The notes beneath the pieces were generated by a model, which ran no database searches, had not been told where the DNA came from, and was given only the letters and a program-made list of their open reading frames with translations. Source: CAYPIE01 sp964410665 (GTDB lineage Bacteria; Planctomycetota; Planctomycetia; Gemmatales; Gemmataceae). Taken from it: a stretch of 20,318 nucleotides of DNA. Shown here piece after piece: positions 6,261-14,373 of the stretch. The first letter of the stretch is position 1; each line of letters begins with the position of its first letter. The position numbers and the translations under genes were made by a program. The stretch spans positions 1 through 20,318 of the forward strand of contig CAYPIE010000099.1 of NCBI GenBank assembly GCA_964410665.1, given 5' to 3'.

Positions 6261-6420
6261 TTTTGTGGGGCGCATTCCGGACGTTTCCGGTACATTTCCG
6301 GACAGTTTTGAGGCCTGTCGACGTACGATTACGGGCCGTTGGTGGGCTTTTTGTGTCGGGGCGGCATTTTCCGGCCAGTTTCCCTAGAATGCCCGGGCAA
6401 CCGGGCGTCGAGGGCAAGCA

Positions 6421-7995
6421 ATGGGCCGGGGCATCGCACATCTCGGGCTGATCCTGGGCAGCTGGTGGCTGGCCACGGCCAGCTCCTGCGCGGAACCACC
6501 GACCTGGGAAGGCTTACGTCGGTCGGATGGGAGTACGGTGCCTGGTACCCTCGTTACCAGGGAGAACGGTGGTTGGGCTTTAGCCACGGCCACGGAACGA
6601 GTGCCTCTCGAGCAGTTTCATTGGCTACGGTCCGGGCAGAAGCTGCTGCCAGCGCGGCTTGTGAAGCCGCTGGAGCAGCGTTATCGGCTACCCGGTGAGC
6701 AGTCGATTATCGGTGTACTTAAACAGCTTGACGGTAAGCACTTAACGCTCGAGACGGCCTGGGCGGATACGTTGACTTTGCCGCGATCGGCGGTTGAGTT
6801 GGTCGAGCCGGTGGATGCAGCACGACCCATCATTTGGGAGAACTTTGCCACGAAACCGATGCGGCTAGTTTCGGGGAAGACCGTTTTGGAACAGCAACTC
6901 CCGGATGAACTGAGAGCAGGCCGCGTGGATCTGATACTGCAGATTCCTGAAGGGACCGAGGCTGGTTGCGGGGAGGTAGGTTTGGCGGCCAAAGCGGGGA
7001 AGTTACTTCAGGTCACCATTCCGCAAGTAGGTCAGCCATATGCCATTGCGACCAAGCGGCCAGCAAAGAGTTCCTTCCGCTGGCGGGTGGCTGCGGGGAA
7101 ACATCGACTAACCTTTGAATGGAATCAAGAGGTTTTGCTGGTCCTGGTCGATGATCTGGTGATCTGGATCGGAGACGGTTTGGATGAAAATGGGTTACCC
7201 CGGACGGTTGAAGTGCAGGGTCAAGGTGAAGGGACCAAGCCGATCGAGCTGCTACATCTGGTTGTCGAACGAGAAGAAACGGAGCGTTGGTTGCCGTTCA
7301 GCAATCGGCAGCAAGATGAGATCATCACCCCCGCCGGGGATCAGTGGTTTGGTCGGCTTGCCAAGCAAACGTCCAAGGGGGTTCAGCAGCGTTCGCGTCT
7401 AGGGCCACGCGATTGGGCTTGGACCGATGTGCGAGCGTTGCGCTTTCGTCGAGGAGCGTTTCAGCCAGCAACCACCCAGGGTACCCATGTGCGGCTCGTG
7501 CTGGCCACGCGGGATGGCCGGGAGCATGAGCTGGCTGGGGTTTTGACTGCTGTGGAGCCAGATCGGCTACGGCTGGAGCATGCTATTCTTGGGAAGTTGG
7601 CCATACCGTTTGGCTTTGTGAACGCGATTGCTCCCCAATTCGCCGGAGAGCGCCGAGTTCTGCTCGCTCAACCCGTGCATCTCGGTAAGGAGCTCAAGCC
7701 CCGCTTTCAGATGCCTCGAGCCAAAGGGCGTACCCTGAAGTATTCCTTCGGTCTTGAGGCGGTGCCTGCGACGGCGACCGTCATCGTGGTGGGGCGGCCG
7801 GCGGCCAAAGAGGCAACACTGGAACTGTACATCAACGACCGCCGGCAAGGGCTGCCGCGGCGTCTTGGGCTGGGCATCCCCGTCCGTTGGGAGGTGCCGA
7901 GCCGGGTGCTCAAAGTTGGTGTCAATCGCTTACGGCTCGAGCAGGATCGGGCGGATTTGGAGATCGATGAGCTACGGCTGGAGTTGTCGTCCTAA
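6421..7995 (+). CDS. Secreted planctomycete protein of unknown function
   Basis: 524 aa. The N-terminus MGRGIAHLGLILGSWWLATASSCAEPP has a short hydrophobic core and a plausible signal-peptidase site after SCA; a lipobox at the Cys is possible. The mature part is beta-rich and seems to contain two related halves. Each has a small module of the type 'make a value, apply it, compare' (TVPGTLVTRENGGWALAT near 35-55; VRLVLATRDGREHELAGVL near 360). One half also has a sandwich-like domain (PDELRAGRVDLILQIPEG to LVLVDDLVIWIGDG), and the C-terminal domain LELYINDRRQGLPRR...EIDELRLELSS resembles carbohydrate-binding or concanavalin-like folds. No catalytic motif is visible. GAGGG lies about 8 nt before the ATG. 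The mutase gene follows after 27 nt, so the two are probably co-transcribed. Confidence 0.8.
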   Translation: MGRGIAHLGLILGSWWLATASSCAEPPTWEGLRRSDGSTVPGTLVTRENGGWALATATERVPLEQFHWLRSGQKLLPARLVKPLEQRYRLPGEQSIIGVLKQLDGKHLTLETAWADTLTLPRSAVELVEPVDAARPIIWENFATKPMRLVSGKTVLEQQLPDELRAGRVDLILQIPEGTEAGCGEVGLAAKAGKLLQVTIPQVGQPYAIATKRPAKSSFRWRVAAGKHRLTFEWNQEVLLVLVDDLVIWIGDGLDENGLPRTVEVQGQGEGTKPIELLHLVVEREETERWLPFSNRQQDEIITPAGDQWFGRLAKQTSKGVQQRSRLGPRDWAWTDVRALRFRRGAFQPATTQGTHVRLVLATRDGREHELAGVLTAVEPDRLRLEHAILGKLAIPFGFVNAIAPQFAGERRVLLAQPVHLGKELKPRFQMPRAKGRTLKYSFGLEAVPATATVIVVGRPAAKEATLELYINDRRQGLPRRLGLGIPVRWEVPSRVLKVGVNRLRLEQDRADLEIDELRLELSS

Positions 7996-8022
7996 GGCAT
8001 CGCCAGGCACGGGGGAGTCATC

Positions 8023-9372
8023 ATGCAGGAACTGCTGGTCAGCGTGTCGGGGATTCGTGGGATTGTCGGCCAGAGCCTTACGCCGGACCGCGCCGCGGCC
8101 TTTGCCGCGGCGTTGGGAACGCATACGGGTGGTGGGCGGATCGTACTTTGCCGCGACAGCCGTCCCTCGGGCGAAATGTTGCGTCCAGCGGTGCTGGGCG
8201 GGCTGTTAGCCACCGGCTGTGAGGTGCATGATATCGGCGTCGCTCCGACGCCCACGTGTGGTCTCGCGGTGGAGAATCTGCAAGCTGCCGGTGGCATTCA
8301 GATCACCGCCAGTCATAATCCCGCCGAGTGGAATGGCCTGAAGATGTTTGGAGCAGATGGAGCAGTGCTCAGCCCCGATGCGGGCAAGGTGGTCCAGGAA
8401 ATCTTCACCAGCCAGACGCAACAGTATGCGGCTTGGGATGGCCTTGGCAGCCTACGCATCCCGCCCGAAGTCGGTGCTCAACATGTGCAGAAGGTCTGTG
8501 ATCAGGTGGGTGTGGCCGAGATCCAGTCAAAGCGATTACGCGTTGTGCTCGACGCCAATGGCGGAGCGGGCGGGCCGATGGGCGTCGACCTGCTCAATGC
8601 TCTGGGATGTGATGTGTTGGAGATGGGTTGTAGCGCGGATGGGCGTTTTGAGCATCCTCCGGAGCCGATTCCTGCACACCTCACGGATATCGCTCCGACC
8701 GTGGCCCGCGGGGGAGCAGCCATCGGCTTTGTGCTCGATCCGGATGCCGACCGCTTGGCTTTGATCGATGAGCAAAGCAATTGCCTGAGCGAAGAGCTGA
8801 CCCTAGCCTTGTGTGTGCGTTATCGGCTGGAACAGCAGCCCGGCCCGGTGGCCATCAACATGTCGACGACACGCGCCATTGCCGACCTGGCCGCGGCCAA
8901 GGGGTGCCTGTGCACCCGCTCGGCAGTGGGTGAAGCCAACGTAGTGGAACTGATGCGGCGAACGTCCGCCATCCTCGGCGGCGAAGGCAACGGGGGTGTG
9001 ATCGACCCGCGGATTGGCTGGGTGCGTGACCCATTCATCGGCATGGCCATGATTCTGCACCTGATGGCCAGCACCGGCCAGTCGCTCAGCCAGCTGGTCG
9101 CCGAGCTACCCCATTATGTAATGAGGAAGGTCAAACTCGAAGTGCCTCAGGAACAACTGGTCGAAGTGTTCCCGAAGTTGCGGCAAAACTGGCCAGAGGC
9201 CGAGGTCAACGACATCGATGGCCTGCGTTTGGACTGGACCGACCGCTGGGTCCATCTTCGGCCGAGCAATACCGAGCCAGTGGTGCGAATCATCGCCGAA
9301 GCCAGTGAGGAAGCCCAGGTCGATGAGCTGATCTCCCAGGTGCAAGCATGCCTGGGCAGTCCGGTGACTTAA
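8023..9372 (+). CDS. glmM: Phosphoglucosamine/phosphomanno-mutase
   Basis: 449 aa. An alpha-D-phosphohexomutase that interconverts hexose (or glucosamine) 1- and 6-phosphates, supplying UDP-GlcNAc or GDP-mannose synthesis in the cytoplasm. All four signature loops are present: the phosphoserine loop TASHNP (Ser97), the metal loop DPDADR (239-244), the sugar-specificity loop GGEGNGG (319-325) and the phosphate loop RPSNTEP (413-419). The EGNGG specificity loop is like archaeal-type GlmM (TIGR03990), not the usual bacterial GEQSGH, so the substrate could be glucosamine-, mannose- or glucose-phosphate; the symbol is tentative. GGGGGAG precedes the ATG at good distance. Its TAA overlaps the convergent dehydratase gene's stop. 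Confidence 0.9.
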   Translation: MQELLVSVSGIRGIVGQSLTPDRAAAFAAALGTHTGGGRIVLCRDSRPSGEMLRPAVLGGLLATGCEVHDIGVAPTPTCGLAVENLQAAGGIQITASHNPAEWNGLKMFGADGAVLSPDAGKVVQEIFTSQTQQYAAWDGLGSLRIPPEVGAQHVQKVCDQVGVAEIQSKRLRVVLDANGGAGGPMGVDLLNALGCDVLEMGCSADGRFEHPPEPIPAHLTDIAPTVARGGAAIGFVLDPDADRLALIDEQSNCLSEELTLALCVRYRLEQQPGPVAINMSTTRAIADLAAAKGCLCTRSAVGEANVVELMRRTSAILGGEGNGGVIDPRIGWVRDPFIGMAMILHLMASTGQSLSQLVAELPHYVMRKVKLEVPQEQLVEVFPKLRQNWPEAEVNDIDGLRLDWTDRWVHLRPSNTEPVVRIIAEASEEAQVDELISQVQACLGSPVT

Positions 9373-10355
9373 ACCGACAACGGCCGGTCGTGCAGATTGG
9401 CGAGCCGCACGAGGTCGGCCTGGACCATCCGTTGCACCAGCTGCTCAAAACTGACTTCGGGTTTCCAGCCGAGCTGGCGGTGGGCCTTGCTGGGGTCACC
9501 GACCAGCAGGTCGACTTCGGCGGGTCGGTACAGCGCGGGGTCTTGGACTACATACTGCTGCCAGTCGAGCTTGACTGCACCGAAGGCAATCTCGACCAGC
9601 TCGCGTACCGAGTGGGTTTCACCCATGGCCACCACATAGTCCTGGGGCTGTTCCTGCTGCAACATCAGCCACATGGCCCGGACATAATCGCCAGCAAAGC
9701 CCCAATCGCGTTTGGCCTCCAGGTTTCCCAAGCGTAGCTCCGTGGCCAGGCCAAGCTTGATGCGGGCCACGCCATCGGTGACTTTGCGGGTAACAAACTC
9801 CATGCCACGCCGTTCACTCTCGTGGTTGAACAGGATGCCGGAAACGGCGTACATGTTGTAGCTCTCGCGGTAGTTGACCGTAATAAAGTGGCCATAGACT
9901 TTGGCCACTCCATAGGGACTGCGAGGATAAAAGGGCGTATTTTCCGACTGGGGCACCTCGACCACTTTGCCGAACATCTCGGAGCTGGAGGCCTGATAGA
10001 AGCGAATCCCCTGCGCATCAACCAGCCGACAAGCCTCGAGCATACGGGTGACCCCGATGGCAGTGAACTCGCCGGTGAGGACTGGTTGTTTCCAGCTGGT
10101 CGGCACAAAGCTCATGGCCGCCAGGTTGTAGACTTCGGTAGGCCGCACCTCCTGGATAACCTCGACCAGGGACAGTTGGTCAAGCAGGTCGGCTTGGTGC
10201 AGCTGCATCTGGTCGCGGAGGTGGGCGATGCGTTCAAAGTTCTCGGTACTGGCCCGGCGGACAATCCCATGTACTTGGTAGCCCTTGCTTAGGAGTAACT
10301 CGGCTAGGTAGCTACCATCTTGACCAGTAATGCCGGTAATGAGTGCGCTGCGCAT
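9369..10355 (-). CDS. gmd: GDP-mannose 4,6-dehydratase
   Basis: 328 aa, of the NAD(P)-dependent short-chain dehydrogenase/reductase (extended) family. It converts GDP-D-mannose to GDP-4-keto-6-deoxy-D-mannose, the precursor of GDP-fucose, -rhamnose and -perosamine. The nucleotide-binding loop is GITGQDGSY (8-16). The catalytic residues are in SSSEMFGK (123-130) and SPYGVAK (Tyr148, Lys152); NHESERRG and ETHSVRELVEIAF are typical of Gmd. The start is the ATG at 10355, with AGAGGGA upstream; an in-frame ATG at 10391 would add 12 residues before the Rossmann fold. Convergent with the mutase gene, 112 nt downstream of the transporter gene and possibly co-transcribed with it. Length and motifs leave little doubt. 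Confidence 0.95.
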   Translation of the reverse strand: MRSALITGITGQDGSYLAELLLSKGYQVHGIVRRASTENFERIAHLRDQMQLHQADLLDQLSLVEVIQEVRPTEVYNLAAMSFVPTSWKQPVLTGEFTAIGVTRMLEACRLVDAQGIRFYQASSSEMFGKVVEVPQSENTPFYPRSPYGVAKVYGHFITVNYRESYNMYAVSGILFNHESERRGMEFVTRKVTDGVARIKLGLATELRLGNLEAKRDWGFAGDYVRAMWLMLQQEQPQDYVVAMGETHSVRELVEIAFGAVKLDWQQYVVQDPALYRPAEVDLLVGDPSKAHRQLGWKPEVSFEQLVQRMVQADLVRLANLHDRPLSV

Positions 10356-10467
10356 GCAAATCCCTCTGGAGGATCTGGGCCCGATGCCCAAGGATAGCGT
10401 GCGGATGGGGTGGTAGGAAACAGAGTTTCCGAGCAGCTTCTTTCCGCCCCTTGCTGCTAACGCTGCC

Positions 10468-11406
10468 TCAACCTACCGGCTCACTTGGTGTATTCAACGC
10501 AGCACGAGCTTCGAGTTTTCGGATCACCCGGCGGAAACGCCAGGCTAAGGGTAACGACAATACCAGCGAAGCACCGCCATAAAAAAGCAGCACAAAGAAG
10601 ACATCGCCCCCCAGTGCTGCATTCTTGGCACCTGCCGGGAAAATCGTTACCGCCAACAGGAGTCCGAGATAAACATTGCGCACCGTGGCCTCGATGCCAA
10701 TGGCGACGACATCACGGTGTAACCACCCAGCGATGCGGTAGGGCAACATGCTCACCTGCTGGAGCAAGATGCCAAACACGACGAACAGCCCCAAGGTAGT
10801 TAAGCTGTAACGGCCTAGTTCAATCCGGTTACTGGCAAAGCTGCCCAGTACCATGCACACCACTAACAGAAGAGCAATCCGGATACTCCACCACGAGGTA
10901 CTGGCCGCCCACACGGGTCGCCAGCGAGCCACCGCCATGCCCAAAGTCAGGGGTAAGAGCATGCACAGGGCAATCTCGCGGATGATCACCTCGGTAGGCA
11001 TCACCAAGTCGGCAAACGCCCGCGAGAACAGCTGCAACACAATCGGTACGGTCACCAACGCGGCCAGGGCTCCGCAAGCAGACAGGGCAATCGACAAAGC
11101 TACGTTGCCACGGGCCAAGTAAGTCATAAAGTTGGACATAGAACCTCCTGGCATTGCGGCTAGTAGGACTAACCCCACCGTGATGCCCTCGCTGGGCTCA
11201 GCCACTTCGGCAATCCCATAGGCGAATAGTGGACTGAGCAGCAGGACGGAGGTAAGGCCAAGGGTCAATGCGCGGGGCCGGCGAAACACCAGGCTGAAGT
11301 CGCGCCAGGTCAAGGTCGCTCCCATCCCCAACATAAAGAAGATTAGCTGGGCCTGAGCCAGCAGAGATTCGGAGTCCAAGTACAGCGATCGGATCGACTC
11401 AAGCAT
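10468..11406 (-). CDS. Bile acid:sodium symporter (BASS) family transporter
   Basis: 312 aa integral membrane protein with about nine or ten hydrophobic segments. The family moves organic anions with sodium (bile acids, pantoate, pyruvate and others). The signature region GLVLLAAMPGGSMSNFMTYLARGNVALSIALSACG (shortened: AAMPGGSMSN then ALSIALSACG, about residues 80-110) and the late IGIEATVRNVYLGLLLA are characteristic. The ATG at 11406 is preferred over the one at 11523, because MLESIRSLYLDSESLL leads straight into the first helix and GTGGAAG lies upstream. The substrate cannot be read from sequence. It is divergent from the NusG-like gene and upstream of gmd. Confidence 0.88.
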   Translation of the reverse strand: MLESIRSLYLDSESLLAQAQLIFFMLGMGATLTWRDFSLVFRRPRALTLGLTSVLLLSPLFAYGIAEVAEPSEGITVGLVLLAAMPGGSMSNFMTYLARGNVALSIALSACGALAALVTVPIVLQLFSRAFADLVMPTEVIIREIALCMLLPLTLGMAVARWRPVWAASTSWWSIRIALLLVVCMVLGSFASNRIELGRYSLTTLGLFVVFGILLQQVSMLPYRIAGWLHRDVVAIGIEATVRNVYLGLLLAVTIFPAGAKNAALGGDVFFVLLFYGGASLVLSLPLAWRFRRVIRKLEARAALNTPSEPVG

Positions 11407-11848
11407 TAGCAACTTCCACGGGCGGCACTTTGGGAAACCTAGGCATTTTTCGGCACTTGAGCCTATGGGATCGCGTACCGGCTCGCTTGATTGCACCGCA
11501 AGCAGACGACCCATGCAACCCATACTGTATAACCGCTACGAGCCATCGACTCGATGCTCCTCGGGGGTATCGACGGGGGAAACCCCTTATGACCTTGGCA
11601 GAATTGGACTTCCTTTCCCAGGTTCTGCAGGGTATATTTCCGTCGCCTGAAGCAACACAAGGACTGTCACCCTCGAAGATTACAGGCTTCCCCATGCATG
11701 TTTCTCGGTTGATTGGTACCGCTGGTCGGTATATCTCTCCCACTACCCCCCGCGAATGGATGCCTCCACGGGATCCCCGGCCAAGTGCCGGATCTGGGCT
11801 GGAAATGCTGCATGGTGCCTACGGTCGGTGAGTGGAGGGAACAGCATT
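11407..11848. other. Divergent intergenic region and leader of the NusG-like gene
   Basis: No gene is supported; open frames here show no family features. Structures seen are GGGG-AAA-CCCC (about 11574-11585), TCGAT/ATCGA around 11548-11570, and a hairpin near 11771-11793 (GATCC-CCGGC..GCCGG-ATC). TTGATT near 11711 and TATATC near 11732 look promoter-like but are spaced only about 15 nt. It presumably holds promoters for both flanking genes. Confidence 0.35.
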
Positions 11849-12409
11849 ATGCCGATTCTGGCTGCCGAACCGCTCTGCTTTCCAGAGAACTTATTTGCGG
11901 ACGTCGATCTTCGCTCCGATCCGGAACGTGCCTGGTGGGTACTACATGTCCGGCCACGCCAAGAGAAGTCACTGGCCCGACAACTGTGGGATCAAAGCGT
12001 CCCCTACTTTTTGCCCCAGATGCCACGACGTTCGGTGATTCGCGGCAAAGTCGTTGAGTCGTATGTTCCGCTATTTACCTCGTATGTCTTTCTATGGGGT
12101 ACCCCGGACGAGCGGGTGCAGGCCTTGGCCACGCGTCGAGTGGTCCATTCCCTGCCGGTGCCGGACCCAGTCCGGCTCGACCAAGAACTGACGCAGATCC
12201 ATACGGTCCTACTCTCGGGTTTCCCAGTAAGCCCGGTATCAAAGCTGGTACCCGGAGCCGAGGTCGAGATCGGCAAGGGCCCACTGGCAGGGCTGCGCGG
12301 CAAAATCCTCCGCGAAGGCGCCTCGAACCGTTTTGTCGTGCAGGTAGACTTCATCCAGCAAGGAGCCGCGGTCGAACTCGACCAGGGCTATTTAACGCTT
12401 CTAGACTGA
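11849..12409 (+). CDS. NusG-like transcription elongation factor paralog
   Basis: 186 aa. The N-terminal NGN domain shows AWWVLHVRPRQEKSLARQL (about 29-46) and YVPLFTSYVFLWG; a KOW domain follows (LVPGAEVEIGKGPLAGLRGKI, about 125-145). This is the NusG/RfaH/UpxY/LoaP superfamily, which binds RNA polymerase and reduces pausing or termination. The sequence differs from housekeeping NusG (FLPQMPRRSVIRGK), and its position at the head of a polysaccharide locus is typical of specialised paralogs such as UpxY and RfaH. I chose the ATG at 11849 because GGAGGGA lies 8 nt before it; the upstream in-frame ATG at 11756 has no such site. Target operon is inferred to be the one downstream. Confidence 0.88.
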   Translation: MPILAAEPLCFPENLFADVDLRSDPERAWWVLHVRPRQEKSLARQLWDQSVPYFLPQMPRRSVIRGKVVESYVPLFTSYVFLWGTPDERVQALATRRVVHSLPVPDPVRLDQELTQIHTVLLSGFPVSPVSKLVPGAEVEIGKGPLAGLRGKILREGASNRFVVQVDFIQQGAAVELDQGYLTLLD

Positions 12410-12416
12410 GCCGGCC

Positions 12417-12448
12417 GCAACCCAGCGTGAACGGATCGCTTGGGTTGC
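12417..12448 (+). terminator. Stem-loop just after the NusG-like gene
   Basis: GCAACCCA-GCG (12417-12427) pairs with CGCT-TGGGTTGC (12437-12448), an 11-bp stem with a one-base bulge and 9-nt loop, 8 nt past the stop. No T-run follows, so termination would be weak or factor-dependent. Confidence 0.45.
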
Positions 12449-12603
12449 CGCGTTTGCCGCTCTGTCTACCCCGGAAGGAATCCCAGGAACCCAGTTTGCA
12501 CGAGGGACGTCTCAGTACGGGCCGATGGGACTATTCCCGTTGCCTGGAAGTTGGGTCCCCCTTGAGCATCGGACGAAAACTCCATTGGTTGCCATAATTT
12601 TGG

Positions 12604-12704
12604 CAACCGACAGGGACGAAGTCCGGAACGATTTAGCCCGATTTCCCTATGGTTTGGGAAGATTTTTCCAACCCACGGGGACGAAGTCCGAACCGATTTA
12701 GCCC
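12604..12704 (+). repeat. Two 36-bp direct repeats, 65-bp period
   Basis: Positions 12604-12639 and 12669-12704 agree at 32 of 36 bases (core GGGACGAAGTCCG...CGATTTAGCCC), separated by 29 unrelated bases. GGGGACGAA of the second copy (12677-12685) can pair with TTCGTCCCC at 12730-12738, enclosing GGGA..TCCC. A partial third unit, AAATTAGCCC, lies near 12770. Confidence 0.8.
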
Positions 12705-12801
12705 CACGACGGGATCGAAAGTCCCCCGATTCGTCCCCAAACCGCCCGCTTTTTGCACCGCTTTTGTACCCAAATTAGCCCAGCCGGTTTTTCGGAAATG
12801 A

Positions 12802-12816
12802 CTGTACAGCGTACAG
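12802..12816. promoter_or_regulatory. Operator-like inverted repeat
   Basis: CTGTAC (12802-12807) and GTACAG (12811-12816) are perfect arms around AGC; TTGACT follows at 12822. The arrangement could be a regulator site near a -35 element, but no good -10 is at the right distance. Confidence 0.25.
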
Positions 12817-12949
12817 CAATGTTGACTAGCACTGTTTCTCTGGATCTGTTTACCGGCTGCGTTGCCCAGCGGAAAGCTCCGAACCAGCGTCACCCCGGAC
12901 CGAACGACTGAACAACGACCCGCACTAGGTCACAACACGTATATTATTT

Positions 12950-13140
12950 GGTCGATAATCACCGCATTGATTCTAATGGTCGTCTTTGAGCAGGTCGTCC
13001 AGCTCCTCTCCGGCGGCGTACCCTATGCCGTTCTCGCTCTATCCGGAATGCTTGCCGGGCGGTTGTTCTCCACCGGACTGATGACCCCCTCGGGTGAGCC
13101 TAAGAAGGAACACCGCAAAGTGATGATTCAGAACGATTGA
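12950..13140 (+). pseudogene. Internal fragment of a second Wzm-type permease
   Basis: The open frame here encodes TALILMVVFEQVVQLLSGGV and then PYAVLALSGMLAGRLFSTG. This matches residues ~58-110 of the intact permease at 14374 (TALILVVVFGRIAQLPSGGV, PYTLLVLSGMLAWQLFATG). The N-terminal ~55 residues and everything after the second membrane segment are missing; the tail PKKEHRKVMIQND is not permease-like. DNA similarity is clear but diverged, so the duplication is not recent. The enclosing open frame begins at 12862 but its first ~30 residues match nothing. Its TGA overlaps the start of the next gene (TGATG/TTGATG), so any residual translation would be coupled to the glycosyltransferase. Confidence 0.8.
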
Positions 13141-14282
13141 TGATCTCAATTATATGTGTCTTTAATCGGCCGGATATCCTCAAGCGCTGCTTGCTCTCAA
13201 GCTTGGACAGCCAGACCACGCGATTTGAGCTCATTCAGGTTGACAACACCAAGCATCAGTTCCCAAGTGCTGCCTCCGCATTGAACCACGGTGCACGTTC
13301 GGCAACCGGTGACTGGCTGATGTTCTCACACCAAGACATTATCCTCAAAGAGCACGACTGGCTCAGTCGTGCCGAGCGTCTCCTTCAGACGGCCGGATCC
13401 GGTTTGGGATGGGCGGGTGTTGCTGGGCGAACACTCCTTGGCGAGGATAAAGGCTTCCTCATCGATCGAAATGCACTTCTGGGGGATCCTGCCCCCTACC
13501 CGGAAGAGGTGCTTACCCTGGACGAATGCGTCTTAATCTGTCGACGGACGACACCATCCGATTATTTCGCGGAAGCTTTGGATGGTTGGCATGCCTATGG
13601 GGTCGATGCGTGCCTCAGAGCATACCGAGAAGGTCGCCGGAATTATGTGCTGCCCCTCCTGACGCAACATGACTCCATGAGTGCGAACCTCAGCGGTTTG
13701 CAGGCAGCGCACACGAAGATCCAGGCAATCCACGGAAAGAGTTTGCCGCTCGTCTGGACCAATAGTGGCTATATACTCGCGGAGCATCGCCCCAGAAGCC
13801 TGATGTCTCGCGCGGCTAGCAAACTAAAACGCCTGTCAAAATGCTTTTGGCGAAAACTGCAGGGGACGAGCGAATATCGCTTCGCTCATCCTGGGGAAGT
13901 GCTCGAACACCTCCTCCCTGGGGTAGCGGAGATCGAGATCATTCACAGTTATACATACCAATCGGAATGTATCGAAGTAAATTCTCTCATTCCTGGCCGT
14001 AGCAGTTCCCAGATCGTCCGGCATAAATTCTCCGGTGTCGGGGAGATTGAATTTCGCAAACCGACGGTGATCCATCCGGGCGTGACCGAACGAATCGACG
14101 CCCGACTCCTCGACGCCATGCTCACCAAGCAAAAAGAGAGTACGATCTGGCTGATGAGTCCAAAGACCTTCCAGGAAAAACGCTGGTTAGTTCGCAAACT
14201 TCAGAAAAGAAGTACAAAGATCGTTTATGGGATTCCTTGGGATGGGTTCCGGATGACGACTTGGTTTTTTCTCACCCAATAG
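13140..14282 (+). CDS. Glycosyltransferase, GT2-like, with unknown C-terminal domain
   Basis: 380 aa. N-terminal half: MISIICVFNRPDILKRCLLSSLDSQ, VDN near 34-36, ALNHGARSATGDWLMFSHQD with His64-Gln65-Asp66. This fits the GT-A-like family in which HQD takes the place of the usual DxD (PF13712-type, recalled). GWHAYGVDACLRAYREGR resembles the acceptor/catalytic part. The C-terminal ~150 residues (from about EYRFAHPGEVLEHLLPG) have no family I recognise; they might be an added binding or a small transferase domain. ATG 13140 is used; TTG 13137 directly before it is an alternative. No strong ribosome site. First intact gene of the polysaccharide cluster after the NusG paralog; cytoplasmic, probably adding sugar to a lipid-linked chain. 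Confidence 0.8.
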   Translation: MISIICVFNRPDILKRCLLSSLDSQTTRFELIQVDNTKHQFPSAASALNHGARSATGDWLMFSHQDIILKEHDWLSRAERLLQTAGSGLGWAGVAGRTLLGEDKGFLIDRNALLGDPAPYPEEVLTLDECVLICRRTTPSDYFAEALDGWHAYGVDACLRAYREGRRNYVLPLLTQHDSMSANLSGLQAAHTKIQAIHGKSLPLVWTNSGYILAEHRPRSLMSRAASKLKRLSKCFWRKLQGTSEYRFAHPGEVLEHLLPGVAEIEIIHSYTYQSECIEVNSLIPGRSSSQIVRHKFSGVGEIEFRKPTVIHPGVTERIDARLLDAMLTKQKESTIWLMSPKTFQEKRWLVRKLQKRSTKIVYGIPWDGFRMTTWFFLTQ

Positions 14283-14373
14283 ACCATCGGTCGTCAGTCG
14301 AATCCTCCCATTCCTAGAATCGTGATCACCCACCCTTGATTTCGATTCACCACCACAGCTGCCATACAAATCA

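Larger units (their letters stand above)
5760..6420. other. Long intergenic region with R2 and a perfect hairpin
   Basis: No gene is credible here. The first ~180 bases carry an AT-rich patch around 5805-5845 and a small AGGAG/CTCCT hairpin near 5878. CGATTAAGGG near 5909 may be a deleted relic of the TIGR02996 upstream motif, 90 nt from R2. R2 and a 19-bp hairpin follow. The last 160 bases before the secreted-protein gene include short direct repeats of TTTCCGG. Confidence 0.5.
12410..12949. other. Intergenic region with hairpins and direct repeats
   Basis: No gene is visible. Besides the features listed separately, it contains GGTTGCC/GGCAACC (12587-12593 and 12602-12608) around an AT-rich loop. 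Base composition fluctuates sharply over this stretch. Confidence 0.4.

Noticed and set aside
1349..6295. The R left block, translated on the minus strand, gives a recurring peptide (NPGGTPENGLTP, NPGGAPENRLTP, FPGGSPHNGLTP) that could be a protein family.
   Set aside because: It follows from the DNA repeat, joins to different frames each time, has no start or ribosome site of its own, and the DNA-level pairing explains the conservation better.
12545..12565. GGGTCCCCC near 12553 matches part of the R2 arm, as if it were a target of a guide.
   Set aside because: A 9-base low-complexity match in a GC-rich genome is not significant.
12604..12704. 36-bp repeats with a 29-bp spacer look like a minimal CRISPR array.
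   Set aside because: Only two units with four mismatches, no third full unit at the expected position, no cas genes nearby.
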